From Solimonas terrae (GTDB lineage Bacteria > Pseudomonadota > Gammaproteobacteria > Nevskiales > Nevskiaceae), in the NCBI RefSeq assembly GCF_011067135.1, contig NZ_JAAMOW010000001.1:722784-786783 (forward strand): DNA of 64,000 bases. The letters run 5' to 3'. Of the stretch, positions 8,564 through 18,015 are shown in pieces. The position numbers and the translations under genes are program-made. Numbering within the stretch: position 1 is the stretch's first letter; every line of letters starts with the position of its first letter. The notes under the pieces are model-generated. The model had not been told where the DNA came from. It saw only the letters and a program-made list of their open reading frames with translations, and did no database searches.

Positions 8564-11110
8564 TCACTGCCAGACGTAGCTCAGTTCCATGCCGATGGTC
8601 CGCGGCTCGCCCCAGAACACGGCGCGATCGGTTTGCGGCAGGGTCGGGATGGCTTCCGTAATGTAGTCCTTGTCGAGCAGGTTGCGCGCAAAGGCAGCCA
8701 CTTCAAGCTCGCCGTGCCCGAGCGTGATGCCGCTGACGGCAAGGCGCGTGTTGACCAAGCCGTAGGCCGGCAGATACGAAAGATCGGAACGACCCGGCAG
8801 GCCGCCGCCGTCGCGCTCGCCCATGTAGCTGTAATTGGTCGAACCGCGAAGCTGCCCCCAGCGGCCCCGAAAGAACGTGTAGTCGGCCGCGAGCACGCCG
8901 GAATGGCGGGGTGCCGACGGAAACGGGTATTGATCGGCAACATTGGCACCAGTGGCATCAATGACTTTCAGCACCTTGGCATCGAGGTAGGAGTAGTCGC
9001 CCGAAAGGTTCAGCCACGATGTCACAGCCCATGCGAGCTCGAGTTCGACCCCCTGTATCCGGGCGTGGCCGGCGTTGGTGGCCTTGGTGTCGCCGAGCGT
9101 GCCCGGAATCAGGAAGGTGATCTGCATGTCCTTGAAGTCGGTGTAGAACACATCGGCGTTGATGCGGAAGCGCCGATCGAACCAGTCGCTCTTGATGCCG
9201 ACTTCGGTCGAAGCCACGTACTCCGGCGCGAACCCCTCCTCGAAGCCGAAGCCGTAGTCGGTACCGTCCGACGCCGGGCCCGACGCCGCCGAAATCTGCG
9301 GATCGCGCAGATTGAAGCCGCCGCTGCGATAGCCTTCGACATACTTGGCGTAGAGGTGGACATCCGGCCGCAGATCGAACGCGCTGATGAACGAGAGCGA
9401 GTCATTCGAATAGCTGCGCTTGCCGCGCACATGGTCGAAAGCGTCCGCACTGTCGGCGAGAAAGGCGGTGCCCAGACCGTTGACGTTGACTTCGAGATAG
9501 TTGTCCTGCGTGTAGGTCTTGATCGCTTCGCGCGAATCCTGTGAATGCCGATAGCCGAGCGTCAGATGCAGGCGTTCATCGAACCACGACGGCGTCCAGG
9601 TGCCCTGGCCGAACAGCGCAGCAGCGTGATTGTCTGCGCCGTAATCGCGCATGTTGAACGTCACGATGCGTGGACCGGCCAGCGAGATCAGAGGGTTCAC
9701 CAGACCCGGTATCAGCTGATAGAGGGCCGCGGCCTGCGCCGGCAACAACGCGGAGCTCGCCTGATGGCTGAACGGCGTACGGTCGGTCGCACGTTCCGAG
9801 AACAGGAAACCGCCGAGTATGTATTCGAACTGCTCGTCGAACAGCTTGCCCTTGAACTGCAGCTCATGCGACCACTGGTGCTGCTTGAGTTCTGGAATCA
9901 CCAGGGGCGTCGGCCCGCCGTACGCGACCGTCGCCGCAGGACCATCGTAGTAGTTGCTGTCGAGCCGGAAGTCGAGCGAGCCGGCACCGCCACCGAGATC
10001 CGCGTAGTAGTTGTCGTCGAGACTGCGGTAGGCGCCGATGTACTTGAGCTCGTAGCCCTCGAACGGCATGGTCAGCGTCAGCGCGTGCCCGTCGATGCGC
10101 GTCGTCGACTGCTCCATCGGCATGCCGGTCGCAAGATGATCGAGTCGGTGCGGCGAATACACGCTGTTGAGCGCCGCATATTCCTTGATCAGGTTCGCAC
10201 TGCCCTTGTCGGAGTCCGGCGGCAGCACGTCCTGCGGCATCTGCGCGTAGGCATCGACGCGCGTCAAGTCGAAGCCGTAGTCGGCACGCAGCCAGTCGTA
10301 CGGTGTCCAGCTCGCGTCGAAGCGCAGGCCGAGCGCCTTGCGGTCGCCGAAATCGCCGCCCGGTCCGGTGTTCTCGACATAGCCGTCCTGGCGTTTGGCG
10401 AGCACGCCGAGCTTGACGGCTGCGTCCGCCGACAGCGGCGCGTTGATGGTGGCCTTGCCACTGGCGAGCGCCCGCTCGCCGCCGCTGCTTGTGAACTCGA
10501 CCCAGAAGCCGCTCGGATCGGGCCGCTTGGTGATGAGGTTGATCGCGCCGCCGGTGGTATTGCGCCCGTACAAGGTTCCCTGTGGTCCTTTCAGCACTTC
10601 TATCCGTTCGAGATCGGCCACCTCGAGCGCAAGCCCGGACGAACGCGCGATGTAGACGCCATCGAGGTAGACACCGACCGCCGGGTCCTGCGTCACCTGC
10701 GCATCGGCCAGACCGACGCCGCGAATGAACAGGCGCAGCGTCGAATTGCTGGTCGGAAACGGCTCGATGGAAATGCCCGGCACATTGCCCTGCAGCTTCT
10801 CGACGCTGTCGATGCCGCGTTCCTGCAGCATTTTCTCGTTGAACGCCGTCATCGAAATCGGCGTGTTCTGGATCGATTCCGACTTCTTCTGCGCGGTGAC
10901 GATGATTTCCTCGATCTGTGGCGCCGGCGTGCGGTCGCCGCTCGAGCCCACCACCGGCTTCGGCGGCTCGGCCGGCAACGCAATGGTCTTCAACGATTCT
11001 GCGTCGGGTGCAGCGTCGGACGCCGTCTGCGTCGCACTTTGGGCGCCCGCATGGGTCACCACGAACACGGCACCGAGCAGGCATCCTCGCACCTGAGCCT
11101 TGATCGCCAC
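8564..11110 (-). CDS. TonB-dependent outer-membrane receptor
   Basis: An 848-residue precursor with a signal peptide (MAIKAQVRGCLLGAVFVVTHAGA) and the TonB-box-like segment IEEIIVTAQKK near residue 66. The plug domain includes RLFIRGVGLADAQ, VGVYLDGVYIARSSG and EVLKGPQGTLYGRNTTGGA, and a 22-strand-type barrel ends in an aromatic residue pattern (SYVWQ). These receptors import scarce or bulky ligands using TonB energy. Receptors beginning 'EEIIVTAQKR.ESIQ..P' are numerous in bacteria that use steroids, terpenes or aromatics, but the ligand cannot be read from sequence. It is divergent from the TetR-type regulator, with a 237-bp spacer between them. Confidence 0.95.
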   Translation of the reverse strand: MAIKAQVRGCLLGAVFVVTHAGAQSATQTASDAAPDAESLKTIALPAEPPKPVVGSSGDRTPAPQIEEIIVTAQKKSESIQNTPISMTAFNEKMLQERGIDSVEKLQGNVPGISIEPFPTSNSTLRLFIRGVGLADAQVTQDPAVGVYLDGVYIARSSGLALEVADLERIEVLKGPQGTLYGRNTTGGAINLITKRPDPSGFWVEFTSSGGERALASGKATINAPLSADAAVKLGVLAKRQDGYVENTGPGGDFGDRKALGLRFDASWTPYDWLRADYGFDLTRVDAYAQMPQDVLPPDSDKGSANLIKEYAALNSVYSPHRLDHLATGMPMEQSTTRIDGHALTLTMPFEGYELKYIGAYRSLDDNYYADLGGGAGSLDFRLDSNYYDGPAATVAYGGPTPLVIPELKQHQWSHELQFKGKLFDEQFEYILGGFLFSERATDRTPFSHQASSALLPAQAAALYQLIPGLVNPLISLAGPRIVTFNMRDYGADNHAAALFGQGTWTPSWFDERLHLTLGYRHSQDSREAIKTYTQDNYLEVNVNGLGTAFLADSADAFDHVRGKRSYSNDSLSFISAFDLRPDVHLYAKYVEGYRSGGFNLRDPQISAASGPASDGTDYGFGFEEGFAPEYVASTEVGIKSDWFDRRFRINADVFYTDFKDMQITFLIPGTLGDTKATNAGHARIQGVELELAWAVTSWLNLSGDYSYLDAKVLKVIDATGANVADQYPFPSAPRHSGVLAADYTFFRGRWGQLRGSTNYSYMGERDGGGLPGRSDLSYLPAYGLVNTRLAVSGITLGHGELEVAAFARNLLDKDYITEAIPTLPQTDRAVFWGEPRTIGMELSYVWQ

Positions 11111-11347
11111 GTCTCCCCCCTGCGCACTGCCGGCGCTTCAATGACTGGACCATCCCAGTGCGGGCAATGTCGGCTCATGCAGGCGTTCGGTCATCCCCCA
11201 AATTGAGGGCAGTTGCAGCCCGACGGCACCCGTCCAGGCAAAGCGCGCTTCGGGCCATCCGAATCGGCATCGCGGCACGGTCATGCTCGCTCGCGCCATC
11301 GCGCGGGATGATATTGTCACCATGTCATATTTGAATTGAAGCTGCCG

Positions 11348-11959
11348 ATGCCAACCCGATCCAAAAAGCGCAAACCACCCGCCAAGCGCGCGTACATGAG
11401 CCGCGATCTTCGCCGTCAGACGCTGCTGGAAGTCGCCGCCGGCATCGTCGAGCGCGAGGGCTGGCCGGCACTGACGATGAGCGCACTGGCCGATCAGGGC
11501 GGCACCAGCCGGCAGCTGGTCTACCAGCACTTTCCCAGCCTCGAAAAACTGCTGGCGGATACGTCCTGGCACATCTTCACCGACACGATGCTCGGCACCC
11601 AGGCGTCGATCGCCGCGCATCCGACGAGTCTGGCCGAAGCTGTCACCGCCGCCGAAGCCGTGACGCTCGATCTGCCGCCCGGCCGCGGCGATGCGCTCTG
11701 GCAGCTGATTGCCGGCACCGCGTCGACGACCGAGGAACTGGATCAGATGCGGCGCGGCATGCGCGAAGTGATCACCGGCATCTGGATGCCGCTGGTGCGC
11801 AAGGAACTCGGCCTGAAGGAAGCCGATGCCAAGGCCTACGCGTGGATGATGGTGATCGCGTTCTGGGGCATGCGGCAACTGGTGCGCGACGGCGACGTCA
11901 CGCGAGCACGCGGCGTCAAACTGTTCGGCCAGATGGTCGAGCGGCTCGGCCGGCCGTGA
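11348..11959 (+). CDS. TetR/AcrR-family transcriptional regulator
   Basis: A 203-residue protein counted from the first ATG at 11348; an in-frame TTG at 11336 is less likely. After a basic N-terminal arm (MPTRSKKRKPPAKRAYMSR) comes the TetR helix-turn-helix, DLRRQTLLEVAAGIVEREGW then MSALADQGGTSRQLVYQHFP, and a helical ligand-binding domain without recognisable family markers. It lies between the TonB receptor (divergent) and DUF1329 (convergent). It is the closest candidate to bind the palindromic operators at 13468, 20278 and 52850, but that link is inference. Confidence 0.92.
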   Translation: MPTRSKKRKPPAKRAYMSRDLRRQTLLEVAAGIVEREGWPALTMSALADQGGTSRQLVYQHFPSLEKLLADTSWHIFTDTMLGTQASIAAHPTSLAEAVTAAEAVTLDLPPGRGDALWQLIAGTASTTEELDQMRRGMREVITGIWMPLVRKELGLKEADAKAYAWMMVIAFWGMRQLVRDGDVTRARGVKLFGQMVERLGRP

Positions 11960-11972
11960 CGACCGGCCGAGC
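11944..11972. terminator. Hairpin between the convergent TetR and DUF1329 genes
   Basis: A perfect 10-bp inverted repeat, GCTCGGCCGG / CCGGCCGAGC, with a 9-nt loop that contains the TetR-gene stop codon. No T-run follows on either strand, so it is a terminator-like structure rather than a clear intrinsic terminator. Confidence 0.4.
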
Positions 11973-12005
11973 GCCCTTCCCCCGCTTCCCCCAGCTTCCC
12001 CGCCC

Positions 12006-13412
12006 CTATTTCCTGAGTTTGCGGCTCGCCAGCGTCTGCGGCCGGAAGTAGCTGTCTTCGAAGTCGAGCCCGAAATCCGGATATGCGTCGCCGGCGAAAC
12101 TGCCGGTCACGAAGTAGCGGCCGCTCTGCAGGTCGTAATGCACTTCCGGACTGCCGGTGGTGGTCGGCACGAACGGAAAGGTCGTCAGATGCGCTTCCTG
12201 GAAGCGCCAGAGCTGACCGCGGCCGTCGTAGCAGTCGACCGCCGCAATGCTCCAGCTGTCTTCGTCGACATAGAACACGCGCTTGCTGAATGCGTGGCGC
12301 AGCCCGGGCTTGAGCGTCGCTTCGACAACCCAGACGCGATGCAGCTCGTAACGCGCGAATTCCGGATTCAGATGGCCCTTGCGGATCACCCGATCGTAAG
12401 TCGCATCCGGCAGCACGATGCGGCTGGAGTTGTACGGGATGTACATCTCGCGCTTGCCGAGCAGCTTCCAGTTGTAGCGGTCGAGCGCGCCGTTGAACAT
12501 GTCGGTCTGGTCGTTGAACATCAGACCATCGGCCGAGGTTTTCGGGTTGTCGTAGCCGACATCCGGCGCGCGCCGCGTGCGGCCGAGGCCGGGGCTGAAC
12601 AGCCATGCGCTGCGGCCGCCATCGGCCTGATCGACGGTCTCGTGCACGAGCAGCAGCTGCCCGGCGATGCGCCTGGGCGCGAGCACTTCCTGCAGGTAGT
12701 ACAGGATCATGCCCTCGCTCAGCGGGCTCGGCTCCTTCGGATTGCCGTACTTGAACTTGACGTCTTCGATGATGCGCGCCAGCTGGTAGCTGCCGTCCTG
12801 CGCGACGATCACTTCGTTGTTGAAGCGGCGCACGGCCGCGCCGCGGAACCGCAGCTTGTGATTCCAGATCACCTCCGCGCCGCTCTTCGGGATCGGGAAC
12901 GGCACGCCGAGCCGCGCGCCACTCGGCTTGTCGGTGCCATCGAGCCGGGCCGCGGTCGCGTTGTCGCGCGTCGCCGCATTGACCGCGTCCGGCAGGAACG
13001 CCGCCCGCACGCTCGGATAGACGCGCATCTGGTAGTCGGCATCGCGGGCGAACAGCGCTCGATGCCCGGCGGTCAGCTGCGCCGCGTACTGCGCGACGTT
13101 GTCGCGGGTGATCACGAACAGCGGCTTGTCGACGATGCGATCCGGCGCGAGCAGCGCTGCCAGCGAAGCCGGCTTGTGGTCGCGCAGGTCTTCGAGCTGC
13201 TCGTATGTCAGCTTTAGCTGCTCCGGACGAAAGCGTTTGACGCCGTCCCAGGCGGGGATCGTGCCTGCGGCGTTGCCGGCTGCTTCGGCACCGGCCGGCG
13301 TCAGCTCATGGCCCAGCCTGGCCGCCTCGGCGGCCGTGGCGGTGGCCGATGCCGGAGGCACCGAGGCGAGCAACGCCACCAGTGCCAGCACGCCCCTCAG
13401 CTTGTAATGCAT
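12006..13412 (-). CDS. DUF1329-family exported protein
   Basis: A 468-residue protein counted from the ATG at 13412, which is preceded by the strong ribosome-binding site GGAGGAG; a much longer open frame upstream is antisense to the DUF1302 gene. It has a signal peptide (MHYKLRGVLALVALLASVPPASA) followed by the family start EAARLGHELTPAGAEAAGNA and GTIPAWDGV, both typical of DUF1329 (PF07044), a LolA/LolB-like fold. DUF1329 genes are regularly paired with DUF1302 outer-membrane proteins and are thought to handle hydrophobic molecules in the envelope. Here the partner is divergent, with a palindromic operator between them. Confidence 0.92.
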   Translation of the reverse strand: MHYKLRGVLALVALLASVPPASATATAAEAARLGHELTPAGAEAAGNAAGTIPAWDGVKRFRPEQLKLTYEQLEDLRDHKPASLAALLAPDRIVDKPLFVITRDNVAQYAAQLTAGHRALFARDADYQMRVYPSVRAAFLPDAVNAATRDNATAARLDGTDKPSGARLGVPFPIPKSGAEVIWNHKLRFRGAAVRRFNNEVIVAQDGSYQLARIIEDVKFKYGNPKEPSPLSEGMILYYLQEVLAPRRIAGQLLLVHETVDQADGGRSAWLFSPGLGRTRRAPDVGYDNPKTSADGLMFNDQTDMFNGALDRYNWKLLGKREMYIPYNSSRIVLPDATYDRVIRKGHLNPEFARYELHRVWVVEATLKPGLRHAFSKRVFYVDEDSWSIAAVDCYDGRGQLWRFQEAHLTTFPFVPTTTGSPEVHYDLQSGRYFVTGSFAGDAYPDFGLDFEDSYFRPQTLASRKLRK

Positions 13413-13467
13413 GTCTCCTCCGTCGCCTCGCGTCGTCCACTTGCGCGCGTGCTTTTGATGTATAAAC

Positions 13468-13482
13468 TTTACAGACTGTAAA
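13468..13482. promoter_or_regulatory. Palindromic operator, site 1 (DUF1329/DUF1302 spacer)
   Basis: A perfect 15-bp palindrome, TTTACAGACTGTAAA, in the 138-bp spacer between the DUF1329 start (13412) and the DUF1302 start (13551). It is AT-rich within a GC-rich spacer. The same arms recur at 20278 and 52850. Placement between divergent starts fits a repressor site controlling both genes. Confidence 0.7.
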
Positions 13483-13550
13483 TCTGGCGTCAAGCGGCAC
13501 GACGAGCGCCACCGACCGGCATGGGGATGCCGGCGCATGCGGGGGAGAAA

Positions 13551-15698
13551 ATGAAGCACGGGATCGTTGCGACACTGCTGGCCCTGACAGCCCTGCCGGC
13601 ATCGGCGCTGGACTTCGATGCCGGCCCGATCGCCGGCACGCTCAACACGCGCATCTCGTTCGGCGCCGCGATGCGCGTGCAGAGCCGCGACGAGCGCCTG
13701 GTCGCCAAGCTCGCGGTGCCCGGCCAGCAGGATCTGTGCGCAGCCGACGACTGCCAGTCGCAGACCGGCGATCCGGCACCGAACCAGCGGCTGGTCGACG
13801 CACGCGGCGCGTTCTCCGGCGTCAATGAAGACAACGGCAACCTCGACTACGACCGCGGTGATCCGACCGCGGCGATCTTCCAGCTGCGGCCGAAGCTCGA
13901 CCTGCTCTGGAACGACTGGCAGTTCGAGGCCTCCGGCCTGTTCTTCCACGATCTGGTCAATGTCGGCTTCGATGAAACCCACGCGGACACCCGCTTCCAG
14001 TCGGCCCACTCGCCGCGCGCCGGCGCGATCGAACACCTGTACGCCTCGGGGCAGCGGCTCGGCAGCCTGTACGTCGCCCGCTCGTTCGATTTCGACGATC
14101 ACGAACTGCTGCTGAAGGTCGGCAACCAGCTCCTGAACTGGGGCGAGGCCAACCTCGTGCAGTTCAACACGCTGTCGGAATTCAATCCGCTCGATGCGCC
14201 CGTGCTCGGCATGCCCGGTTCGGAACCGAGCCAGTTGCAGCAGGCCACACCGCTCGCGGTCGCGGACCTGACGCTGACCGATTCGCTGGCGCTCGAAGCG
14301 GTCTATCAGATGGCCTGGCGCGGCGCGAAACTGCCGGCCTCCGGCAGCTTCCTGTCGAGCAACGACATCGCCGGCCGCGGCAGCTACGCGATTCTCGGGC
14401 TCGGCAACTACAACGAAGACCCGGACCGTGAGTTCCGGCCGGCCGGTCTGACCGGACTGATCTCGCAGTCGACCCGCACGATCTACATTCCGGGCGAAAA
14501 CTTCGGCGCACCGCACAACCGCGACGAATACGGTTTTCGTCTGAACTATCTTGCCGACTGGCTCAACAACGGCACCGAGATCGCGCTGCACTATCTGCAC
14601 TATCACAGCCGCTACCCGCTGGTCAGCGGCATCGCCGCCGATGCCAGCTGCACCCGCGACGCGACGCAGCCCGGTTTCGTCGGCGCCTTCATCGCCTGCC
14701 AGGGTTTCAACGCTGCGTTCAATCCGATCGGCAAGGAACCGCTGCCGGTCGACACCGCAACGCTGTTTCTCGACTATCCGGAAAACATCCAGCTCTACGG
14801 CTTGAGCTTCAACACCAATGTCGGCAGCTGGGCACTGTCCGGCGAGTATGCCTACCGGCCGAACCAGCCGCTGCAGATCCTGCAGTCCGACGTGCTGTTC
14901 GCGACGTTGGGGCCGGCGTTTCCGGCACAGGACATCCCGATCGGCCTGAACACGGTCGCCGATCCGGCGCTGCTGTCGGCCCTGCCGGCCACGCTTGCGC
15001 AGCCGCTGCAGAATCTCGAACAGGGTCTGCTCGGCCAACTGCCCGGCGGCGCGATCTTCACGCTGCCGGGCGAAGACAGCGCCGTGCCGGATTTCCTGAG
15101 CCGCTATCGCAAGCAGACCATCAAGGCCGGCGACTACGTTCGCGGCTACGAACGCCTCGGCGTCTCGCAGCTGACGCTGACCGGCATCGGCACCTTCGCC
15201 AACAATCCGCTTGGCGCCTCACAGATCGTCTGGGTAATCGAAGGCGCGGCGATGTACGTTCACGGCATGCCGAGCCGCGGCGAGCTGTATTTCGAAGGCG
15301 CGGGCGATCGCACGCACCCGTCACCGGGCGCCGACGGCACCGGCACGCCCGACGGCCAGCCGGACACGCGGCGCGTCAACCCGACGCAGATGACCAAGGG
15401 TTTTGCCGACGCCTTCTCGTACGGCTACCGCAGCCTGCTGCGCCTGACCTACAACGACCTGCCGGGTGGCATCACCGTCAATCCGTCACTGATCTGGTTC
15501 CAGGACCTGCACGGCACCTCGCCGGCGCCGCTGGTCAATTTCATCGAAGGCCGCAAGCTGCTGATCAGCAGCGTCACCATCGAATTCGAATCGGACTGGA
15601 CCGTCGGCGTGAACTACCAGGTGTTCGCCGGCGCCGGCACGCGCAACCGTTTGCGCGATCGCGATAATGTCTCGGCGTATGTGGCGTATGTGTTTTAG
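13551..15698 (+). CDS. DUF1302-family outer-membrane protein
   Basis: The start is set at ATG 13551, preceded by GGGGGAG; this yields 715 residues with a clean signal peptide (MKHGIVATLLALTALPASA) followed at once by LDFDAGPIAGTLNTRISFG, the usual mature start of DUF1302 (PF06980). An upstream in-frame ATG at 13521 would put ten residues before the signal. The body alternates polar and aromatic residues like a beta-barrel and ends RDRDNVSAYVAYVF, with the terminal Phe favoured by the BAM insertion machinery. It is a probable porin-like channel for hydrophobic compounds. It is divergent from its usual companion, DUF1329. Confidence 0.92.
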   Translation: MKHGIVATLLALTALPASALDFDAGPIAGTLNTRISFGAAMRVQSRDERLVAKLAVPGQQDLCAADDCQSQTGDPAPNQRLVDARGAFSGVNEDNGNLDYDRGDPTAAIFQLRPKLDLLWNDWQFEASGLFFHDLVNVGFDETHADTRFQSAHSPRAGAIEHLYASGQRLGSLYVARSFDFDDHELLLKVGNQLLNWGEANLVQFNTLSEFNPLDAPVLGMPGSEPSQLQQATPLAVADLTLTDSLALEAVYQMAWRGAKLPASGSFLSSNDIAGRGSYAILGLGNYNEDPDREFRPAGLTGLISQSTRTIYIPGENFGAPHNRDEYGFRLNYLADWLNNGTEIALHYLHYHSRYPLVSGIAADASCTRDATQPGFVGAFIACQGFNAAFNPIGKEPLPVDTATLFLDYPENIQLYGLSFNTNVGSWALSGEYAYRPNQPLQILQSDVLFATLGPAFPAQDIPIGLNTVADPALLSALPATLAQPLQNLEQGLLGQLPGGAIFTLPGEDSAVPDFLSRYRKQTIKAGDYVRGYERLGVSQLTLTGIGTFANNPLGASQIVWVIEGAAMYVHGMPSRGELYFEGAGDRTHPSPGADGTGTPDGQPDTRRVNPTQMTKGFADAFSYGYRSLLRLTYNDLPGGITVNPSLIWFQDLHGTSPAPLVNFIEGRKLLISSVTIEFESDWTVGVNYQVFAGAGTRNRLRDRDNVSAYVAYVF

Positions 15699-15871
15699 CG
15701 CGCGGCAAGGCAGACATCCTGGCCACGAACACCGGCTTGCGAGGTGACGGCGGAATCGTTGGCGGTCCGGCCCCAGCAAGCTTCGGCTCGCCGAGGGAGC
15801 ACCCCACCTCATCCTGAGCGTTTCCGCCCCGCTGGCGGAGAGGGATTACGTCGATGGGCCGACGACGCGCG
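15699..15871. other. Convergent spacer with two small hairpins
   Basis: The spacer between the DUF1302 gene (plus) and the first GST gene (minus) contains two short inverted repeats, TCGGC..GCCGA around 15784 and TCCGCC-CCGCT-GGCGGA at 15823-15839. Neither has a T-run. No reading frame here looks coding. Confidence 0.4.
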
Positions 15872-16882
15872 TCACTCGACCAGGTGTGCGAGGCAGCCGG
15901 TGCGCGTCATCAGCGGCGCCAGCGACGCACGCACCTGTGGATCGAGTTGTACCCAGCGCGCACGAATCTCCGCGTAGCACTTGGCCTGGTACGGGAACGC
16001 GGCCTGCGCGAATGTCGCGCCGCGGATGTTCACGCTGACATCGCTCGCGCCTTGCGCCAGTGCCGCGGCGTTGGCGGCGAGGAACGGCAGGTATTCGGCA
16101 CCGATCATGTCCAGCAGGGCTTCGCGCAGGCCGGCGGATTTCTCCGGCTGCCATTCGCCGTCGATGCCGGAGCCGTCGTCGAGCGTGATCGTCCAGCTCT
16201 CGACCACCGGCGCGCGCTCGCGGCAGATGCGCTGCGGCTGCGGATCGATCGTCAGCTGCGCGAGCTGGCCGTACAGCGCGAAGTCGGCCAGCGACGGGCG
16301 GCTGCCGAACAGGTAGCGCGCGCCGCCGACCTGCGGCGCGAGGAGGTCGAGCAGTCGCCGGTAGCCGGCTTCGATCAGCGGCGCGTTGTCCGGCGTACAG
16401 CCGACCATTGCCATGCGGCTGCGCTGACGATCGTGAAAGAACCTTGCGGCGCTGTCGTGCGCGGCGCCGTGCAGCTTCGGCATCGCATCGCGGACGATCC
16501 AGTGCGCTGCCCAGTCGGCGGTGGCATCGTCGGTCCAGCGATGGTGGAACATCATCTTGCTGACCCACTCGTCGGCCAAGTCCTCGATCAGATGGCAGAC
16601 GAAGGCATCGGCGGCATCGGGCGGCACGATCGAGCGCTGGTCCGGGTGGCGCGCTTCGAGCAGATGCGCGATCGGCGTGCTGTCGACTTGCCATTCGCCG
16701 CTGTCCGGCATGCGCAGGATCGGCACGAGCCTGGGCCGCACATGCGCGACTTCCGGCACGGTGTCGGCGGTGCCGACGATCCACACATGCGGCAGTCGCC
16801 GGTAGCGCAGGATCGCGCGCAGCTTGCGCGAGAACGGCGAAGGGCTGCAGCCCACGAGACGATAAACGCCCTCGGTCGTCAT
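15872..16882 (-). CDS. Long glutathione S-transferase-like protein (paralogue 1)
   Basis: A 336-residue protein. The N-terminal thioredoxin-like domain starts YRLVGCSPSPFSRKLRAIL, with a Ser in the glutathione-activating position, and VDSTPIAHLLEARHPD matches the GSH gamma-glutamyl-binding 'D-S/T' segment. The helical domain contains ARYLFGSRPSLADFALYGQL. Ordinary GSTs end near 220-230 residues; this one has about 110 more, including EYLPFLAANAAALAQG and FPYQAKCYAEIRARW. It is last in a five-gene minus-strand operon and overlaps the preceding gene by 4 bp. The substrate is unknown. Confidence 0.88.
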   Translation of the reverse strand: MTTEGVYRLVGCSPSPFSRKLRAILRYRRLPHVWIVGTADTVPEVAHVRPRLVPILRMPDSGEWQVDSTPIAHLLEARHPDQRSIVPPDAADAFVCHLIEDLADEWVSKMMFHHRWTDDATADWAAHWIVRDAMPKLHGAAHDSAARFFHDRQRSRMAMVGCTPDNAPLIEAGYRRLLDLLAPQVGGARYLFGSRPSLADFALYGQLAQLTIDPQPQRICRERAPVVESWTITLDDGSGIDGEWQPEKSAGLREALLDMIGAEYLPFLAANAAALAQGASDVSVNIRGATFAQAAFPYQAKCYAEIRARWVQLDPQVRASLAPLMTRTGCLAHLVE

Positions 16883-18009
16883 GCGACAGGCTCCCAGGGT
16901 GTGCCGGAAAAATAGAAGCGCAGGCGCTGCCGCAGGCTCGGCGGCGCGACGGCGCGGGCTTCGGCCTGCACGATCGGCTCGAACACCGATGCCGCGCCGG
17001 CCTGCTGCAGATGACGGACGATGTCGTGCGGCGCCAGACGCGCATCGACGCGCGCCCGCTGCTCCGCATCGAGCGCGGCATACGCCAGCTGCAGCGTGCG
17101 CAGACAGCGCGCGCGATATCGGATCGTCGGCAGCCGCCGGTAGCGGATGCCACCATAGTGGCCGTCGAAATGTGTCGTGCCGGTTTTCGCGGCGGTGGCG
17201 TTGTCGTGCAGGTACGGCAGATAGGCGGCACCGATGTCGGAAAAAATCTCATCCCAGGCCGCGTTCGAGAAATCGTCGAGCGGCGCGTCCGCCCAGTCTT
17301 CGCTGCCGCTGTTCCAGACGCGCGTGACCCAGGCCCAGACACGTGGCGCCTGTTCGGCCATCAGCGCTGCCGGCCGCGGGTCCTGCGCGTAGTGACGGAA
17401 CATCGGCCCGAACCACGCGATGTCGACCAGGCTCGGTCGCTCGCCGAGCAGATAGCGACGGTTCGCGAGCAGGGTGTCCAGCCAGCGCAGCGCCTGCGGA
17501 TAGAGCGCCGCGATCGCATCGAAGTTGTCGCGCGTCACGCCGTCACCACGCAGATAGATGCGTTGCTGGCGACGGCGGAAGTACAGGCCCATCGCCCAGG
17601 CCGGCTGCAGACTGTCGCGCGACAGTTCGGCACCGAGCCGCGCGCCGAGATAGCGCGCATTGTCCGGCCACGCCCAGCGCCAGAACATCGCCGGCCGCCA
17701 TTGCCATTCGTCGCAATAGTCCTCGATCAGCGTCGACAGGAATGCGCGATACGGATCGCGGGGAATCAGCGCGCGCTGCCGATGTTCGGCGTCGAGCCAG
17801 CGCAGCAACGGGGTGGTGTCGACGAGCCACAGGCCGTCATCGCGCCTCACTGCCGGCACTTTCATCCAGCCGGTGTTCGGCAGCACCTCGTCAAGCAGGA
17901 TCGCGGGCGTGATCGTCCGCCGCTCGTAGGCAATGCGCTTGGCGCGCAGGGCACCTTCGAGCTTGCCGCTGAAATACGAGACGTCCGAAAGGTAGACGCA
18001 ATACGACAT
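16879..18009 (-). CDS. Long glutathione S-transferase-like protein (paralogue 2)
   Basis: A 376-residue paralogue of its neighbours. The N-terminus reads MSYCVYLSDVSYFSGKLEGA, the 'SYFSGK' aligning with 'SPFSRK' of paralogue 1. WLVDTTPLLRWLDAEHR is the GSH-binding turn and RRYLLGERPSLVDIAWFG is the typical helical-domain motif. The C-terminal extension carries AYLPYLHDNATAAKTG and IRYRARCLRTLQLAYAAL. It is 6 bp downstream of paralogue 3 and overlaps paralogue 1 by 4 bp. The enzymatic role is not deducible. Confidence 0.88.
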   Translation of the reverse strand: MSYCVYLSDVSYFSGKLEGALRAKRIAYERRTITPAILLDEVLPNTGWMKVPAVRRDDGLWLVDTTPLLRWLDAEHRQRALIPRDPYRAFLSTLIEDYCDEWQWRPAMFWRWAWPDNARYLGARLGAELSRDSLQPAWAMGLYFRRRQQRIYLRGDGVTRDNFDAIAALYPQALRWLDTLLANRRYLLGERPSLVDIAWFGPMFRHYAQDPRPAALMAEQAPRVWAWVTRVWNSGSEDWADAPLDDFSNAAWDEIFSDIGAAYLPYLHDNATAAKTGTTHFDGHYGGIRYRRLPTIRYRARCLRTLQLAYAALDAEQRARVDARLAPHDIVRHLQQAGAASVFEPIVQAEARAVAPPSLRQRLRFYFSGTPWEPVA

Positions 18010-18015
18010 CGCGAT

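Noticed and set aside
11300..11340. Fourth operator upstream of the TetR gene (TGTCACCATGTCATATT)
   Set aside because: It contains a direct repeat TGTCA-CCA-TGTCA rather than the TTKACA-N3-TGTMAA palindrome; similarity is weak. Autoregulation through it cannot be excluded.
12006..15038. 1,010-codon minus-strand open frame
   Set aside because: Only the 3' part (from 13412) is a gene. The rest is antisense to the DUF1302 gene; long antisense frames are expected at this GC content. The family N-terminus, signal peptide and ribosome-binding site place the start at 13412.
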